Positions 25,577-35,427 of a DNA stretch of 64,000 bases are shown in pieces (the first letter of the stretch is position 1; every line of letters starts with the position of its first letter). The notes beneath the pieces are model-generated. The model worked only from the letters and a program-made list of their open reading frames with translations, searched no databases and was not told where the DNA came from. Made by a program: the position numbers and the translations under genes. Source of the DNA: JAWLGZ01 sp041690635. Lineage in GTDB: Bacteria > Pseudomonadota > Gammaproteobacteria > Thiohalomonadales > Thiohalomonadaceae. The stretch covers positions 124,001 to 188,000 of the forward strand of contig JAWLGZ010000003.1 in the NCBI GenBank assembly GCA_041690635.1, given 5' to 3'.

Positions 25577-27031
25577 TTATTGCACGGTCTTGATCGGTTC
25601 GCCCGCATGCGGCTCGCCGGACGGGTAGCGCCCGTTGAGCAGCCGCAATTGGGCCTCCGGGTGGTTGGGAATGCGGGAGCCGGCCGCCAGTGAACGGAAG
25701 GAGCTTCCCGCGGGGGCATCAATAATCTTCAGGCGCAGAGGCTCGGCCAGATGCCGCTCCTCCGCGGTCAGCGGTCGGAAGCTGCGCACGGTGGGCAGGA
25801 ACTCGCGGACCGCCCCATAAACGTTCTTTGCCGCGGCCATGAACAGGTAGGCGCGCTGGCCGTGGTAGACCACCGCCACGCGGGCGTCACGGGTACCGTA
25901 CGGGGTGCGTACGGTCGCACTCCCGCTGCATCCGGTCAACGGCGACTGTGTCAACGGCTCCCGGCTGCGCACCCCGCCCGCCACGCGTGACTGCAACCAG
26001 TCGCAGGCACTCACCCGGCGGTTGCGATCCTCCACTGTCAGGCGGAGTATCGCGCTCTCCCCCGGTGCGGTCGCCGTCAGATGATCGGGCGCATTCTCCA
26101 CCTTCCACCCGTCGGGAAAGGTGAGCGCGAAGTCCAGTTCCTGATGGAAGAAGCGCTGCCCGCGCAGCACCCCCTCCTTCGCGCCCGAACCGAAGGTGAG
26201 CCCGTCGAGCAGCGACAGGAAACGGCGCGGATCGGTGGGCGCCACCGGGCGGCTTTCAATGGCGTGGGCGGCGGCGATCACCTCCTGCAGGCGGGTGTCG
26301 TTGTCCGGGTGGGTGGCGAAGACGCCGTGGTAGACCTGCGGCTCCCGCCCCTCCGCCTTCGCCCGCTCCCGCTCGAACAGCTCCTGGTTCTTAAGCACCC
26401 GAATCACGTCCAGCATCGCATCGGGTGCGTAGCCCGCGCGGGCGAGGTACTCGGCTCCCAGGCGATCCGCCTCCAGTTCATGGTCGCGGCCGTAACCGCG
26501 CAGTATGGCCGTACCCATGATATTGAACAGATCCTGCGCCCCCCGGTTGCGCAGCTCCGGCACCAGGATGGCACCGATGGTGTAGCCCACGCCGGCCGCG
26601 GCGGCCGCCGAGTACTGGCGGACCGAATGGCGGGCGGTGACGTGGCCGATCTCGTGGCCAAGGACGGCCGCCAGCTCCGCTTCCGAGTTCAGGTAGGCGA
26701 GCAGACCGCGGGTGATGTAGATATAGCCGCCCGGCAGGGCGAAGGCGTTGACCTCTGTACTGTCGAGTACGGTAAAGCGGTAGATGAGGTCGTTGCGGTG
26801 GCTCACCGCCGCCAGCTTCTCGCCGACGCGCTGCACATAGGCCTGCAGTTCGGCATCGCCGTAGCGGCCGTAGGTTTCCAGGATGCTCGGGTGTTCCTTG
26901 CGGCCGATGGATATCTCCTGCTCCTCCGAGAGCAGGGCGAGCTCGTTCTGGCCGCTCACCGGATTCACCGAACAGCCGGCGACCGCCAACAGAACGACGG
27001 CAGCCAATGCGGTATGCAGCAGGGGAAACAT
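25577..27031 (-). CDS. M48-family metalloprotease lipoprotein
   Basis: 484 residues. AVVLLAVAGCSVNP near residue 12-24 is a lipobox. The zinc site is HEIGH (in LGHEIGHVTARH) with the third ligand in HELEADRLGAEYL, as in M48 proteases such as BepA/YfgC. The C-terminal ~200 residues are a strand-rich domain of the kind found in longer M48 lipoproteins (FALTFPDGWKVEN, then ILRLTVEDRN). No TPR units seen, so not a direct BepA equivalent. Likely periplasmic quality control of outer-membrane proteins. Same strand and probably the same transcript as the malic enzyme. Confidence 0.9.
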   Translation of the reverse strand: MFPLLHTALAAVVLLAVAGCSVNPVSGQNELALLSEEQEISIGRKEHPSILETYGRYGDAELQAYVQRVGEKLAAVSHRNDLIYRFTVLDSTEVNAFALPGGYIYITRGLLAYLNSEAELAAVLGHEIGHVTARHSVRQYSAAAAAGVGYTIGAILVPELRNRGAQDLFNIMGTAILRGYGRDHELEADRLGAEYLARAGYAPDAMLDVIRVLKNQELFERERAKAEGREPQVYHGVFATHPDNDTRLQEVIAAAHAIESRPVAPTDPRRFLSLLDGLTFGSGAKEGVLRGQRFFHQELDFALTFPDGWKVENAPDHLTATAPGESAILRLTVEDRNRRVSACDWLQSRVAGGVRSREPLTQSPLTGCSGSATVRTPYGTRDARVAVVYHGQRAYLFMAAAKNVYGAVREFLPTVRSFRPLTAEERHLAEPLRLKIIDAPAGSSFRSLAAGSRIPNHPEAQLRLLNGRYPSGEPHAGEPIKTVQ

Positions 27032-27135
27032 CTTCAGGAGACCCGAATCAATCCAAAAAAATCTCCAGGCAGCACACTGAGATCACCGAGAAAGGACCGG
27101 GAGCGTCGGCCACAGCCCATCGCAGAGCGCCGATC

Positions 27136-27165
27136 CTCTGTGTTCTCTGTGTGCTCTGTGGCTAA
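27136..27165. repeat. Half copy of CTCTGTG repeat family
   Basis: CTCTGTG-TTCTCTGTG-TGCTCTGTGG just before the secreted nuclease stop. The complementary arm is only weakly recognisable near 27080. The nuclease TAG (27162-27164) falls at its edge. Confidence 0.55.
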
Positions 27166-27974
27166 TCCGCCTTTGTCAGGGCGGCAGGGTGGCGAACGGT
27201 CATCCGCAGCTCGCCGCCATGATAATGCAACCAGCCCCGCGCCACCACGCGGCGCCCTTGGAGATGGCGCAGATCTTCCGGGAAATATGGGAGGTCCTGC
27301 TTACGGATCCGCAGGGCCACGCGCCCGGTGAGGTTCAGCCAGAGCGCACCGGTGCTCTCACCCACCCGCTCCACCCGACCTTGGACAATGCGGAAGCCGG
27401 TATCATTCCGATTCAGTGATTCGCTCGCTTGCGGCTGGTAGGCCGCCAGGGCCCAGACGCCCCGCTTTGCCGCCAGCGCCTGCGCCTCGGCGGCGCGATA
27501 GCACTCCAGATTCCACAGGTTGGGCGGCACGGTCAGGGCGGTGCCGAGGCCACGTTCCAGCAGATGCGCAGTGAGATTGGTCCCATCCGGGAGAAAAAGG
27601 TGGGCCAGCAGGCGCCCGTAGCGGTCCTGGCGTTCGGTCCCCAGCCGCAGCACTACCTGGCGCCGCTCGGCCAGGAGTCGCTCCACTTCGGCCCGAGCCG
27701 CCTCCGCCATCGGCTCGGACGGCTTGCCGTCGCGCCCGATTTCGGGCGTGTTGATGCCGATGAAGCGGACCCTGCGGCCGTCCCGAAGACGCACCGTGTC
27801 GCCGTCGAACACCTCGGCGACCACTGCCCGCTCATCGTGCCGGTCCGCAGGACACTCGACCGCCGCTATCGTGCCGGCAACGGACAGCAGAATGGCAATA
27901 ATTCCGGCACGGAGAAACGCAAAAGGGGCGCCCTTTCGGAACGCCCCCTCCGCTTGCCGGAACGGTACGGACAA
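27162..27974 (-). CDS. Secreted thermonuclease-family (SNase) protein
   Basis: About 270 residues from TTG at 27974. Core SNase motifs are visible: VFDGDTVRLRDGRRVRFIGINTPE, then GTERQDRYGRLLAHLFLPDGTNL and the terminal Leu-rich region of the OB fold. The Asp, Arg and Glu of the active-site set are in place (GDTV..R, TPE). A hydrophobic N-terminal run (LRAGIIAILLSVAGTIAA) is a likely signal peptide. The TTG is the only usable start, as ATG and GTG are absent before that run. The gene begins right after rpmE and overlaps its terminator hairpin. A C-terminal OB-like extension, YFPEDLRHLQGRRV, is present. Confidence 0.75.
   Translation of the reverse strand: MSVPFRQAEGAFRKGAPFAFLRAGIIAILLSVAGTIAAVECPADRHDERAVVAEVFDGDTVRLRDGRRVRFIGINTPEIGRDGKPSEPMAEAARAEVERLLAERRQVVLRLGTERQDRYGRLLAHLFLPDGTNLTAHLLERGLGTALTVPPNLWNLECYRAAEAQALAAKRGVWALAAYQPQASESLNRNDTGFRIVQGRVERVGESTGALWLNLTGRVALRIRKQDLPYFPEDLRHLQGRRVVARGWLHYHGGELRMTVRHPAALTKAD
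27921..27947 (-). terminator. Intrinsic terminator after rpmE
   Basis: On the minus strand GGGGCG (27947-27942) and CGCCCC (27930-27925) form a GC stem, with a possible inner GAAA tetraloop, followed by TTTT and then GCGTTT. It ends the L31 transcript and lies inside the 5' part of the nuclease reading frame. Confidence 0.65.
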
Positions 27975-27975
27975 G

Positions 27976-28182
27976 TTACTGCTTGAGGCCGTATTTCTGG
28001 CGGAACTTGTCGACGCGGCCGGCGGTGTCGAGCATCTTCTGCTTGCCGGTGAAGAACGGGTGGCAAGCCGAACACACTTCGAGGTGCAGATCACGTCCGG
28101 CTGTCGAACGGGTCTTGAAACTGCCCCCGCAGCTGCAGGTCACGGTGACCTCGCCGTATTCGGGATGGATGTCGGGTTTCAT
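27976..28182 (-). CDS. rpmE: Ribosomal protein bL31
   Basis: 68 residues. MKPDIHPEYGEVTVTCSCGG and CSACHPFFTGKQK match the zinc-binding (C+) form, with CSC and CSAC supplying the Cys ligands. It sits on the large ribosomal subunit. A good promoter lies upstream and an intrinsic terminator downstream, so it is transcribed on its own. Confidence 0.97.
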   Translation of the reverse strand: MKPDIHPEYGEVTVTCSCGGSFKTRSTAGRDLHLEVCSACHPFFTGKQKMLDTAGRVDKFRQKYGLKQ

Positions 28183-28251
28183 GGCGATTCTCCTGTCCGT
28201 ACGCCGCTACCCGCGTCCACCGCGGGCACCGCGCACCTTCAAAAAGCGCGG

Positions 28252-28280
28252 ATGATACGTAAATCCCCGAAACTTAACAA
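28252..28280 (-). promoter_or_regulatory. Sigma-70-like promoter for rpmE
   Basis: TTGTTA (28280-28275), 17-base spacer, TATCAT (28257-28252) on the minus strand; the -10 is five of six, the -35 four of six. The rest of the 238-base divergent gap to glgP shows no clear promoter for glgP. Confidence 0.55.
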
Positions 28281-28420
28281 GCACCCAGGTAGTCGTAAAT
28301 TGGACCGAACCGGAGTCCGACGGTTCCGGTCGCCCGGGCTGATGTCGCCGTCTGGTAAAGCGGGGCGTGCTAACCTGATCGTCTCACCGAAACGGACCCT
28401 CCGGGAAAAAAGGGCGTGCA

Positions 28421-30898
28421 ATGGCGAAGAAGCGCTCCACCGCCAACTTCAAATATGACTATCAGGGGCTCGACGTCGCCTCCATCAAACACTCTCTGGC
28501 CAACCGCATGATCTTCACGGTGGGCAAGGACTCCTACACGGCGACCGAGCGCGACTGGTTCCACTCCATGGCCTATGTGGTCCGCGACCGGCTCACCGAA
28601 CGCTGGATGGAGACGCAGCGTGCCTACTACCAGGCCGACGCCAAGCGGGTCTACTACCTCTCGCTCGAATTCCTTATCGGCCGCACCCTGACCAACAGCA
28701 TGCTGAACCTCGGCATCTTCGAGGAGGGGCAGCAGGCATTGGACGAGTTGGGGCTCGATTTCGAGAGCATTCGCGACCTGGAGTTCGACGCTGCCCTCGG
28801 CAACGGCGGCCTGGGGCGGCTGGCCGCCTGCTTCCTCGACTCGATGGCGACCATCCAGATTCCGGGGTACGGCTACGGCATCCGCTATGAGTATGGCATG
28901 TTCCGCCAGGCCATCGAGGCGGGGCAGCAGGTGGAGCATCCGGACAACTGGCTGCGCTACGGCAATCCCTGGGAGTTCGCCCGCCCGGAGGTACTCTATC
29001 CGGTCAAGTTCTACGGCCGGGTGGTGGAGTACCGGGACGAGAAGGGCAGCCTCCGCCGCCACTGGGTCGACACCGAAGAGGTGATGGCGATGGCCTACGA
29101 CACGCCCATCCCGGGCTTCGGTGTCGACACGGTCAACAACATGCGCCTGTGGTCGGCCAAGGCGACCCGCGACTTCGACCTGCAGTATTTCAACCGCGGT
29201 GACTACATCAAGGCGGTGGAGGACAAGACCGTCTCGGAGAACCTCTCCAAAGTGCTCTATCCGGCCGACACCACCCTGATGGGCCGGACGCTGCGCCTCA
29301 AGCAGCAGTACTTCTTTGTCGGCGCCTCACTCCAGGACATCCTCTACCGGTTCCGCAAGGACCACGACTCCTGGGACGACCTGCCGGAGCGGATCGCCAT
29401 TCAGCTCAACGACACCCATCCTGCGATCGCCATTCCGGAGCTGATGCGCCTGCTCGTGGACCTGAACAATGTGGAGTGGGATCGGGCGTGGAACATCACC
29501 GTACGCACCTTCGCCTACACCAATCACACCCTGCTGCCTGAGGCGCTGGAGCGCTGGCCAGTGCACCTGTTCGAGCGCATGCTGCCGCGCCACATGCAGA
29601 TCATCTACGAGATCAACCAGCGCTTTCTCACCGATGTGATGCACCGCTACCCGGGCGATGTGGAGCGCCTGCGGCGCATGTCCATTATCGACGAGGAGGG
29701 GGAGCGATCCATCCGCATGGCCTACCTGGCGATCGTCGGCAGCCATCGGGTGAACGGCGTCGCCTCCGTCCATACGGAGCTGCTCAGAAGTCGCGTATTC
29801 GGCGAGTTCGACGAATTCTTCCCGGGGCGCTTCATCAACATCACCAACGGCATCACCCCGCGACGCTGGCTCAATCAGGCCAACCGGCCCCTGTCCCAGC
29901 TCATCTGCGGCCGCATCGGCCACGGCTGGGTGACCGATCTGGGCGAACTGTCGCAGCTGACACCGTTAGTCGACGATGAGGAGTTTCGGGCCGAGTTCCG
30001 CCGGATCAAGGCGCACAACAAGGCGCGCCTGACGGAGTATTTCGATGAACACCTGGGTGTACGCGTCAATCCGGACTCCCTGTTCGACATCCAGGTCAAG
30101 CGCATCCACGAATACAAGCGGCAGCTGCTCAACCTGCTGCACGTGATCAGCCGCTACAACCGCATCCGACAGAACCCCGAGGGCGACTTCGTACCGCGCA
30201 CGGTGGTGTTCGCCGGCAAGTCGGCCCCCGGATACCACATGGCCAAATTGATCATCCGGTTGATTCACGACGTGGCGGATATCGTGAACAACGACCCGCA
30301 AGTGGGGGATCGCCTGAAGGTGGTATTTGTCCCCAACTACGACGTCTCCACCGCAGCGGCGATTATCCCTGCGGCGGATCTGTCTCAACAGATTTCAACC
30401 GCCGGGACCGAGGCCTCCGGCACCGGCAACATGAAACTGGCCCTGAACGGCGCCATCACCATCGGCACCCTGGACGGCGCCAACATCGAGATCAGGGAGC
30501 ATGTGGGGGCGGAGAACATCTTCATCTTCGGCCACACGGTCGACGAGGTGAACGCGTTGCGGATGAGCGGTTACAACCCGTGGGAGTGGTATCACGGCAA
30601 TGCGGAGCTGCGGCAGGTGCTGGAGATGATCGGCACCGGCTACTTCTCGCCGGGGGAGCCGGATCGCTATCAGTCCGTCATTCAGGCACTGACCGATGGC
30701 GGTGACTATTTCATGCTGCTCGCCGACTACGACTCCTACATCGCCGTGCAGGACGAGGTGGATGCGCTCTACCGGGACCAGGAGGCGTGGAGCCGCCGGG
30801 CGATTCTCAATGTGGCGCGCATGGGGTGGTTCTCTTCCGATCGCACCATCCGCGAGTACGCCGAGAAGATCTGGAACGTGCAGTCGGTGCCTGTCTAG
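28421..30898 (+). CDS. glgP: Glycogen/maltodextrin phosphorylase
   Basis: 825 residues, typical length. YYLSLEFLIGRTLTNSMLNLG, AALGNGGLGRLAACFLDS and the pyridoxal-phosphate site EASGTGNMKLALNGA (Lys in NMKLALNG) are canonical. The enzyme releases glucose 1-phosphate from glycogen. No other glycogen gene is adjacent. An AAGGGCG site lies before the ATG at 28421. A heptamer-rich repeat separates it from the convergent rho gene. Confidence 0.96.
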   Translation: MAKKRSTANFKYDYQGLDVASIKHSLANRMIFTVGKDSYTATERDWFHSMAYVVRDRLTERWMETQRAYYQADAKRVYYLSLEFLIGRTLTNSMLNLGIFEEGQQALDELGLDFESIRDLEFDAALGNGGLGRLAACFLDSMATIQIPGYGYGIRYEYGMFRQAIEAGQQVEHPDNWLRYGNPWEFARPEVLYPVKFYGRVVEYRDEKGSLRRHWVDTEEVMAMAYDTPIPGFGVDTVNNMRLWSAKATRDFDLQYFNRGDYIKAVEDKTVSENLSKVLYPADTTLMGRTLRLKQQYFFVGASLQDILYRFRKDHDSWDDLPERIAIQLNDTHPAIAIPELMRLLVDLNNVEWDRAWNITVRTFAYTNHTLLPEALERWPVHLFERMLPRHMQIIYEINQRFLTDVMHRYPGDVERLRRMSIIDEEGERSIRMAYLAIVGSHRVNGVASVHTELLRSRVFGEFDEFFPGRFINITNGITPRRWLNQANRPLSQLICGRIGHGWVTDLGELSQLTPLVDDEEFRAEFRRIKAHNKARLTEYFDEHLGVRVNPDSLFDIQVKRIHEYKRQLLNLLHVISRYNRIRQNPEGDFVPRTVVFAGKSAPGYHMAKLIIRLIHDVADIVNNDPQVGDRLKVVFVPNYDVSTAAAIIPAADLSQQISTAGTEASGTGNMKLALNGAITIGTLDGANIEIREHVGAENIFIFGHTVDEVNALRMSGYNPWEWYHGNAELRQVLEMIGTGYFSPGEPDRYQSVIQALTDGGDYFMLLADYDSYIAVQDEVDALYRDQEAWSRRAILNVARMGWFSSDRTIREYAEKIWNVQSVPV

Positions 30899-30909
30899 GG
30901 GTCTAGCTA

Positions 30910-31044
30910 GGGGCTGGGGGCTGGGGGCTGGGGGCTGGGGGCTGGGGGCTGGGGGCTGGGGGCTGGGGGCTGGGGCATCGTTACCAGCTCAACAGTAGGG
31001 CGCAACCCCCAGCCCCTGATCCCTAGCCCCTGGCCCCTGGCCCC
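30910..31044. repeat. GGGGGCT heptamer array with inverted AGCCCCT arm
   Basis: Eight full GGGGGCT units (30916-30971) and a leading partial unit form a G-rich array. About 30 bases later the C-rich partner (ACCCCCAGCCCCTG and further CCTGGCCC units) runs to 31044. It fills the gap between glgP and rho and could fold into a cruciform, or into a G-quadruplex on the plus strand. Same unit class as 4141-4223. Confidence 0.8.
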
Positions 31045-31052
31045 TGCCTTCA

Positions 31053-32309
<1,257 letters not shown>

Positions 32310-32430
32310 GGGCGTGTGAATCGTTCGGCGTAGGCTGAAGGGAAGGTCTGTTGCGTCCGATGGAACCGGAACGGGTTTTCAGGAATGCGTTTTGGGGGGT
32401 GCCAGGGGCGGCGAAACGTATCTACTTATA

Positions 32431-32459
32431 GGAGAAAAGCAGCGGGGCAACAACCCCGC
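32431..32459 (-). terminator. Hairpin with T tract in the trxA-rho leader
   Basis: On the minus strand GCGGGG, loop TTGTTG, CCCCGC, then TGCTTTTCTCC (32459-32431). It probably ends the trxA transcript and, for transcripts from the rho promoter at 32492, would lie in the leader as a possible attenuator. Confidence 0.6.
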
Positions 32460-32491
32460 GAGGCGCCCGGCCGGGGTGACCGGACGCACTC

Positions 32492-32519
32492 ATTATACCG
32501 GATTACAGATTGCTGTCGA
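32492..32519 (-). promoter_or_regulatory. Sigma-70-like promoter for rho within the trxA 3' end
   Basis: TCGACA (32519-32514), 16-base spacer and a perfect TATAAT (32497-32492) on the minus strand. Predicted start near 32485, giving a leader of about 175 bases before the rho ATG, including the hairpin at 32431-32459. The -35 lies within the last codons of trxA. Confidence 0.65.
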
Positions 32520-32829
32520 TAAAAGCGGCCAATTGCGACTTGGACACGGCGCCCACCTTGGTCGCCTCCACGTTGCCCCCCTTGAACAGCATCAAGGTCG
32601 GAATACCGCGGATGCCAAACTTGGGTGGAGTGTTCGGGTTTTCGTCGATGTTCAGCTTGGCCACCTTGAGTTTGCCCGTGTACTCGTCGGCGATCTCGTC
32701 GAGAATCGGCGCAATCATCTTGCAGGGACCGCACCAGTCGGCCCAGTAGTCCACCAAAACCGGTCCCTCGGCCTTCAGAATCTCGTCGTCAAACGTGTCA
32801 TCAGTGACGTAAACAATTTTGTCGCTCAA
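32503..32829 (-). CDS. trxA: Thioredoxin
   Basis: 108 residues when read from TTG at 32829, the usual thioredoxin length. GGAGG lies 7 bases before this TTG, which settles it over the upstream in-frame ATG at 32886. The redox site is WADWCGPCKMIAP; the cis-Pro loop is GIRGIPTLMLFKGG. It reduces disulfides in cytosolic proteins. A gene order trxA-rho is conserved. Confidence 0.97.
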   Translation of the reverse strand: MSDKIVYVTDDTFDDEILKAEGPVLVDYWADWCGPCKMIAPILDEIADEYTGKLKVAKLNIDENPNTPPKFGIRGIPTLMLFKGGNVEATKVGAVSKSQLAAFIDSNL

Positions 32830-32940
32830 TGTAATGCCTCCGGATACGGGCAATTGGATGTTTTTATGCCTACCATTTGAGCCCAATCACCCCTCTTTTT
32901 CAAGCCTGACAAAAAGCTATTCTGGTATGCTTTGCCGCTT

Positions 32941-34236
32941 ATGAGCGACAGACACCTGACCGACGTCACCTTCAACTCCTTCGAACTGCCCCCGGAACTC
33001 CTTCAAGGCATTGACGAAGCGGGATTTTCCTATTGTACGCCAATCCAGGCGGAAACCCTGCCGCCGGCCCTCACCGGTCACGACGTGGCAGGACAGGCCC
33101 AGACCGGTACCGGCAAGACCGCCGCATTTCTGGTGGCCCTGTTCAATCATCTCCTGCGTCATCCCGCCGCCGCCAACCGGCGGCGCAATCAGCCCCGTGC
33201 GCTGATTCTCGCCCCTACCCGCGAACTGGCGGTACAGATCCACCGCGATGCCGAACTGATAGGCAAGCACACCGGACTGGTACTCGGGCTGGCCTACGGC
33301 GGCACCGGCTACGAGCAGCAGCGCAAGGCGCTGGAGGAGGGGGTGGACGTACTGATCGGCACCCCCGGCCGGATTATCGACTACTTCAAGCAGCACGTGT
33401 TCGACCTGAAGATGGCCCAGGTGGCCGTGCTGGACGAGGCCGACCGCATGTTCGACCTCGGTTTCATCAAGGATATCCGCTACCTGTTGCGGCGCATGCC
33501 GCCGCCGACCGAACGGCTCTCCATGCTCTTCTCCGCCACCCTGTCGCTGCGGGTGACCGAGCTTGCCTACGAGCACATGAACAACCCGCAGCTAATCAAG
33601 ATCGAGCCGGAGCGGGTCACGGCGGACAAGGTGCACGAGGCGATCTACTACCCGGCGATGGACGAAAAGATCCCGCTGCTGCTCGGGCTCATTCGCCGAC
33701 TCGAACCCCAGCGCGCCATCGTCTTCGTCAACACGAAACGCACCGGGGAGCGGCTGTCGCGCTACCTGCAGACCAACGAGGTCAGGAGCGCCATACTCTC
33801 CGGCGATGTGCCGCAAACGAAACGACTCAGCCTTTTGAACGGTTTCACCAGCGGGGAGTTCCCGGTCCTGATCGCTACCGACGTGGCGGCCCGTGGACTT
33901 CACATTCCCGACGTGACCCACGTGTTCAATTACGACCTGCCGCAGGATCAGGAGGACTATGTCCACCGCATCGGCAGGACAGCGCGCGCCGGAGCCGCCG
34001 GTACCGCCATCAGCTTCGCCTGCGAGGAGTACGCCTTCTCGCTGATGGAGATCGAGGAGTACGTGGGCCACAAGATTCCGGTCGAGCGGATCGACCCGGA
34101 ACTGCTGGTCAAGCCCAACCCGCCGGCCAAGGCGGAGCGGCGCGAAGGCCCTCCCCGCGGACGCGGCGGCCGCCCCGGCGGCGGTGACCGGGGCCGCTCC
34201 TCCCGTCCCCGGCGGCGCAACCCCTCGAGACCGTAA
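32941..34236 (+). CDS. rhlB: DEAD-box ATP-dependent RNA helicase RhlB
   Basis: 431 residues from ATG at 32941. Q motif near GFSYCTPIQAETLPPAL, motif I AQTGTGKTAAFLVAL, DEAD box VAVLDEADRMFD, SAT in LFSATLS, and HRIGRTARAG. The C-terminal ~40 residues are Arg/Gly/Pro-rich (GRGGRPGGGDRGRSSRPRRR), as in RhlB tails that contact RNA or RNase E. RhlB unwinds mRNA in the degradosome. An extended -10 (TGGTATGCT) lies just before it. Divergent from trxA. Confidence 0.95.
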   Translation: MSDRHLTDVTFNSFELPPELLQGIDEAGFSYCTPIQAETLPPALTGHDVAGQAQTGTGKTAAFLVALFNHLLRHPAAANRRRNQPRALILAPTRELAVQIHRDAELIGKHTGLVLGLAYGGTGYEQQRKALEEGVDVLIGTPGRIIDYFKQHVFDLKMAQVAVLDEADRMFDLGFIKDIRYLLRRMPPPTERLSMLFSATLSLRVTELAYEHMNNPQLIKIEPERVTADKVHEAIYYPAMDEKIPLLLGLIRRLEPQRAIVFVNTKRTGERLSRYLQTNEVRSAILSGDVPQTKRLSLLNGFTSGEFPVLIATDVAARGLHIPDVTHVFNYDLPQDQEDYVHRIGRTARAGAAGTAISFACEEYAFSLMEIEEYVGHKIPVERIDPELLVKPNPPAKAERREGPPRGRGGRPGGGDRGRSSRPRRRNPSRP

Positions 34237-34249
34237 CCGGCCGTTCCGC

Positions 34250-34651
34250 ATGAACGGCCGCGGAAAGCCGATAGTGATCACGCCCGAAGCGAAGTGCGGA
34301 CTCTGCCGCGGCGCCATCTGCTGCACCTACGCCACCCAGGCGATCGACACCCCGCGCTCGATGCGGGACTTCGATCACCTGCTGTGGCAGGTCTCCCATC
34401 GCCATGTCAGCGCCTACAAGGACGAGGACGGCTGGTACCTGCTGATCAACACCCCCTGCGACCACCTGTTGGCGGACGGGCGCTGCGGGATCTACGAAAA
34501 GCGCCCCACCATCTGCCGCGAACACTCAAATGACTACTGCGAGTTCGACGCACCGGCTGACGAGAGCTTCGAACTGCTGTTCAACGACTACGCTTCACTG
34601 GAGGCATACTGCCGCAGGCGGTTCAGGACGTGGGACCGGCGGTTCGGGTAG
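34250..34651 (+). CDS. YkgJ-type cysteine cluster protein
   Basis: 133 residues from ATG at 34250, 13 bases after the rhlB stop. Eight or more Cys in YkgJ spacing: CGLCRGAICC near residue 15-24, then CDHLLADGRCGIYEKRPTIC and YC. This family is thought to bind an Fe-S cluster or zinc; no activity is established. Likely translated from the rhlB transcript. Confidence 0.85.
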   Translation: MNGRGKPIVITPEAKCGLCRGAICCTYATQAIDTPRSMRDFDHLLWQVSHRHVSAYKDEDGWYLLINTPCDHLLADGRCGIYEKRPTICREHSNDYCEFDAPADESFELLFNDYASLEAYCRRRFRTWDRRFG

Positions 34652-34661
34652 CTGGACGCGG

Positions 34662-34713
34662 GTTACTGGTTAAAATGGTTTTCGGTCTTTTCCAGCAACC
34701 ACAAACCAGTAAC
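34662..34713. repeat. Inverted repeat GTTACTGGTT / AACCAGTAAC
   Basis: Perfect 10-base arms at 34662-34671 and 34704-34713, between the convergent YkgJ and yrfG genes. The right arm ends at the yrfG stop codon. It may act as a bidirectional terminator or be a dispersed palindrome. Confidence 0.7.
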
Positions 34714-35369
34714 TAGTTGACCGGCATGAGATCGGCAAAGCTGCCCAGCGCCTCGAACTCCCCCACGTCACGCGCCGGCTGACGGGTATCGGGGCGGCGG
34801 ACGGCAATCAGGTGGGCAATGCCCCAGCCCCTGGCCGAGCGCAGCACGGCCAGGCTGTCGTCCACCAGCAGGGTACGGGCGGGGTTGAAGTGGATCCGTT
34901 CCCGGAGCCGTTCCCACAGGCGCGGGTCCTCCTTCGGCATGCCGAAGTCGTGGCTGCAGACCACCGCGTCGAAGTGGCCGGCCAGCTGGGTCTTTTCCAT
35001 TTTGAGGTTGAGGCTCTTCATGTGGGCGTTGGTGACCAGTACCGTGGTCCGCCCGCTCTCGCGCACCGCCTCCAGGAACTCCGGCACGTGTGGGTGCACA
35101 TCGATCAGGTGATCCACCTCCTGCTTCAGCACCGCGATGTCGAGCCCGAGCTCACGAGTCCAGTAGTCGAGGCAGTACCAGTCCATGGTGCCCTCGATCG
35201 CGCGCATGCGGGGAAACAGTTCCTCCTTGGCCGCCTCGACGGTAATGCCATGCTTTTCGGCAAAACGGCGCGGCACATGCTCGATCCAGAAGTGGTTGTC
35301 GAAGTTGAGATCGAGCAGGGTGCCGTCCATGTCCAGCAGAACGGTATCGATGGCGGACCACTCAACCAT
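34713..35369 (-). CDS. yrfG: GMP/IMP nucleotidase (HAD family)
   Basis: 218 residues from ATG at 35369. HAD motif I is VLLDMDGTLLDLNFDNHFW; motif II LVTNAHMKSL; motif III/IV RTLLVDDSLAVLRSA. YrfG in E. coli dephosphorylates GMP and IMP. The upstream extension available in this frame carries no domain. It is divergent from the unknown exported gene that precedes nudE-cysQ, an order also found in other gammaproteobacteria. Confidence 0.88.
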   Translation of the reverse strand: MVEWSAIDTVLLDMDGTLLDLNFDNHFWIEHVPRRFAEKHGITVEAAKEELFPRMRAIEGTMDWYCLDYWTRELGLDIAVLKQEVDHLIDVHPHVPEFLEAVRESGRTTVLVTNAHMKSLNLKMEKTQLAGHFDAVVCSHDFGMPKEDPRLWERLRERIHFNPARTLLVDDSLAVLRSARGWGIAHLIAVRRPDTRQPARDVGEFEALGSFADLMPVN

Positions 35370-35427
35370 GACGGCGGTTCCGGCAGCGGAGATTGTCAGA
35401 ACGGGACATCGGCTCAGGAGTATCGGT

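Noticed and set aside
26081..27331. Long plus-strand open frame opposite the M48 protease
   Set aside because: Antisense of a clear protease gene; no recognisable motif.
32830..32886. Upstream ATG start for trxA
   Set aside because: The TTG at 32829 has GGAGG at 7 bases and gives the usual thioredoxin N-terminus.
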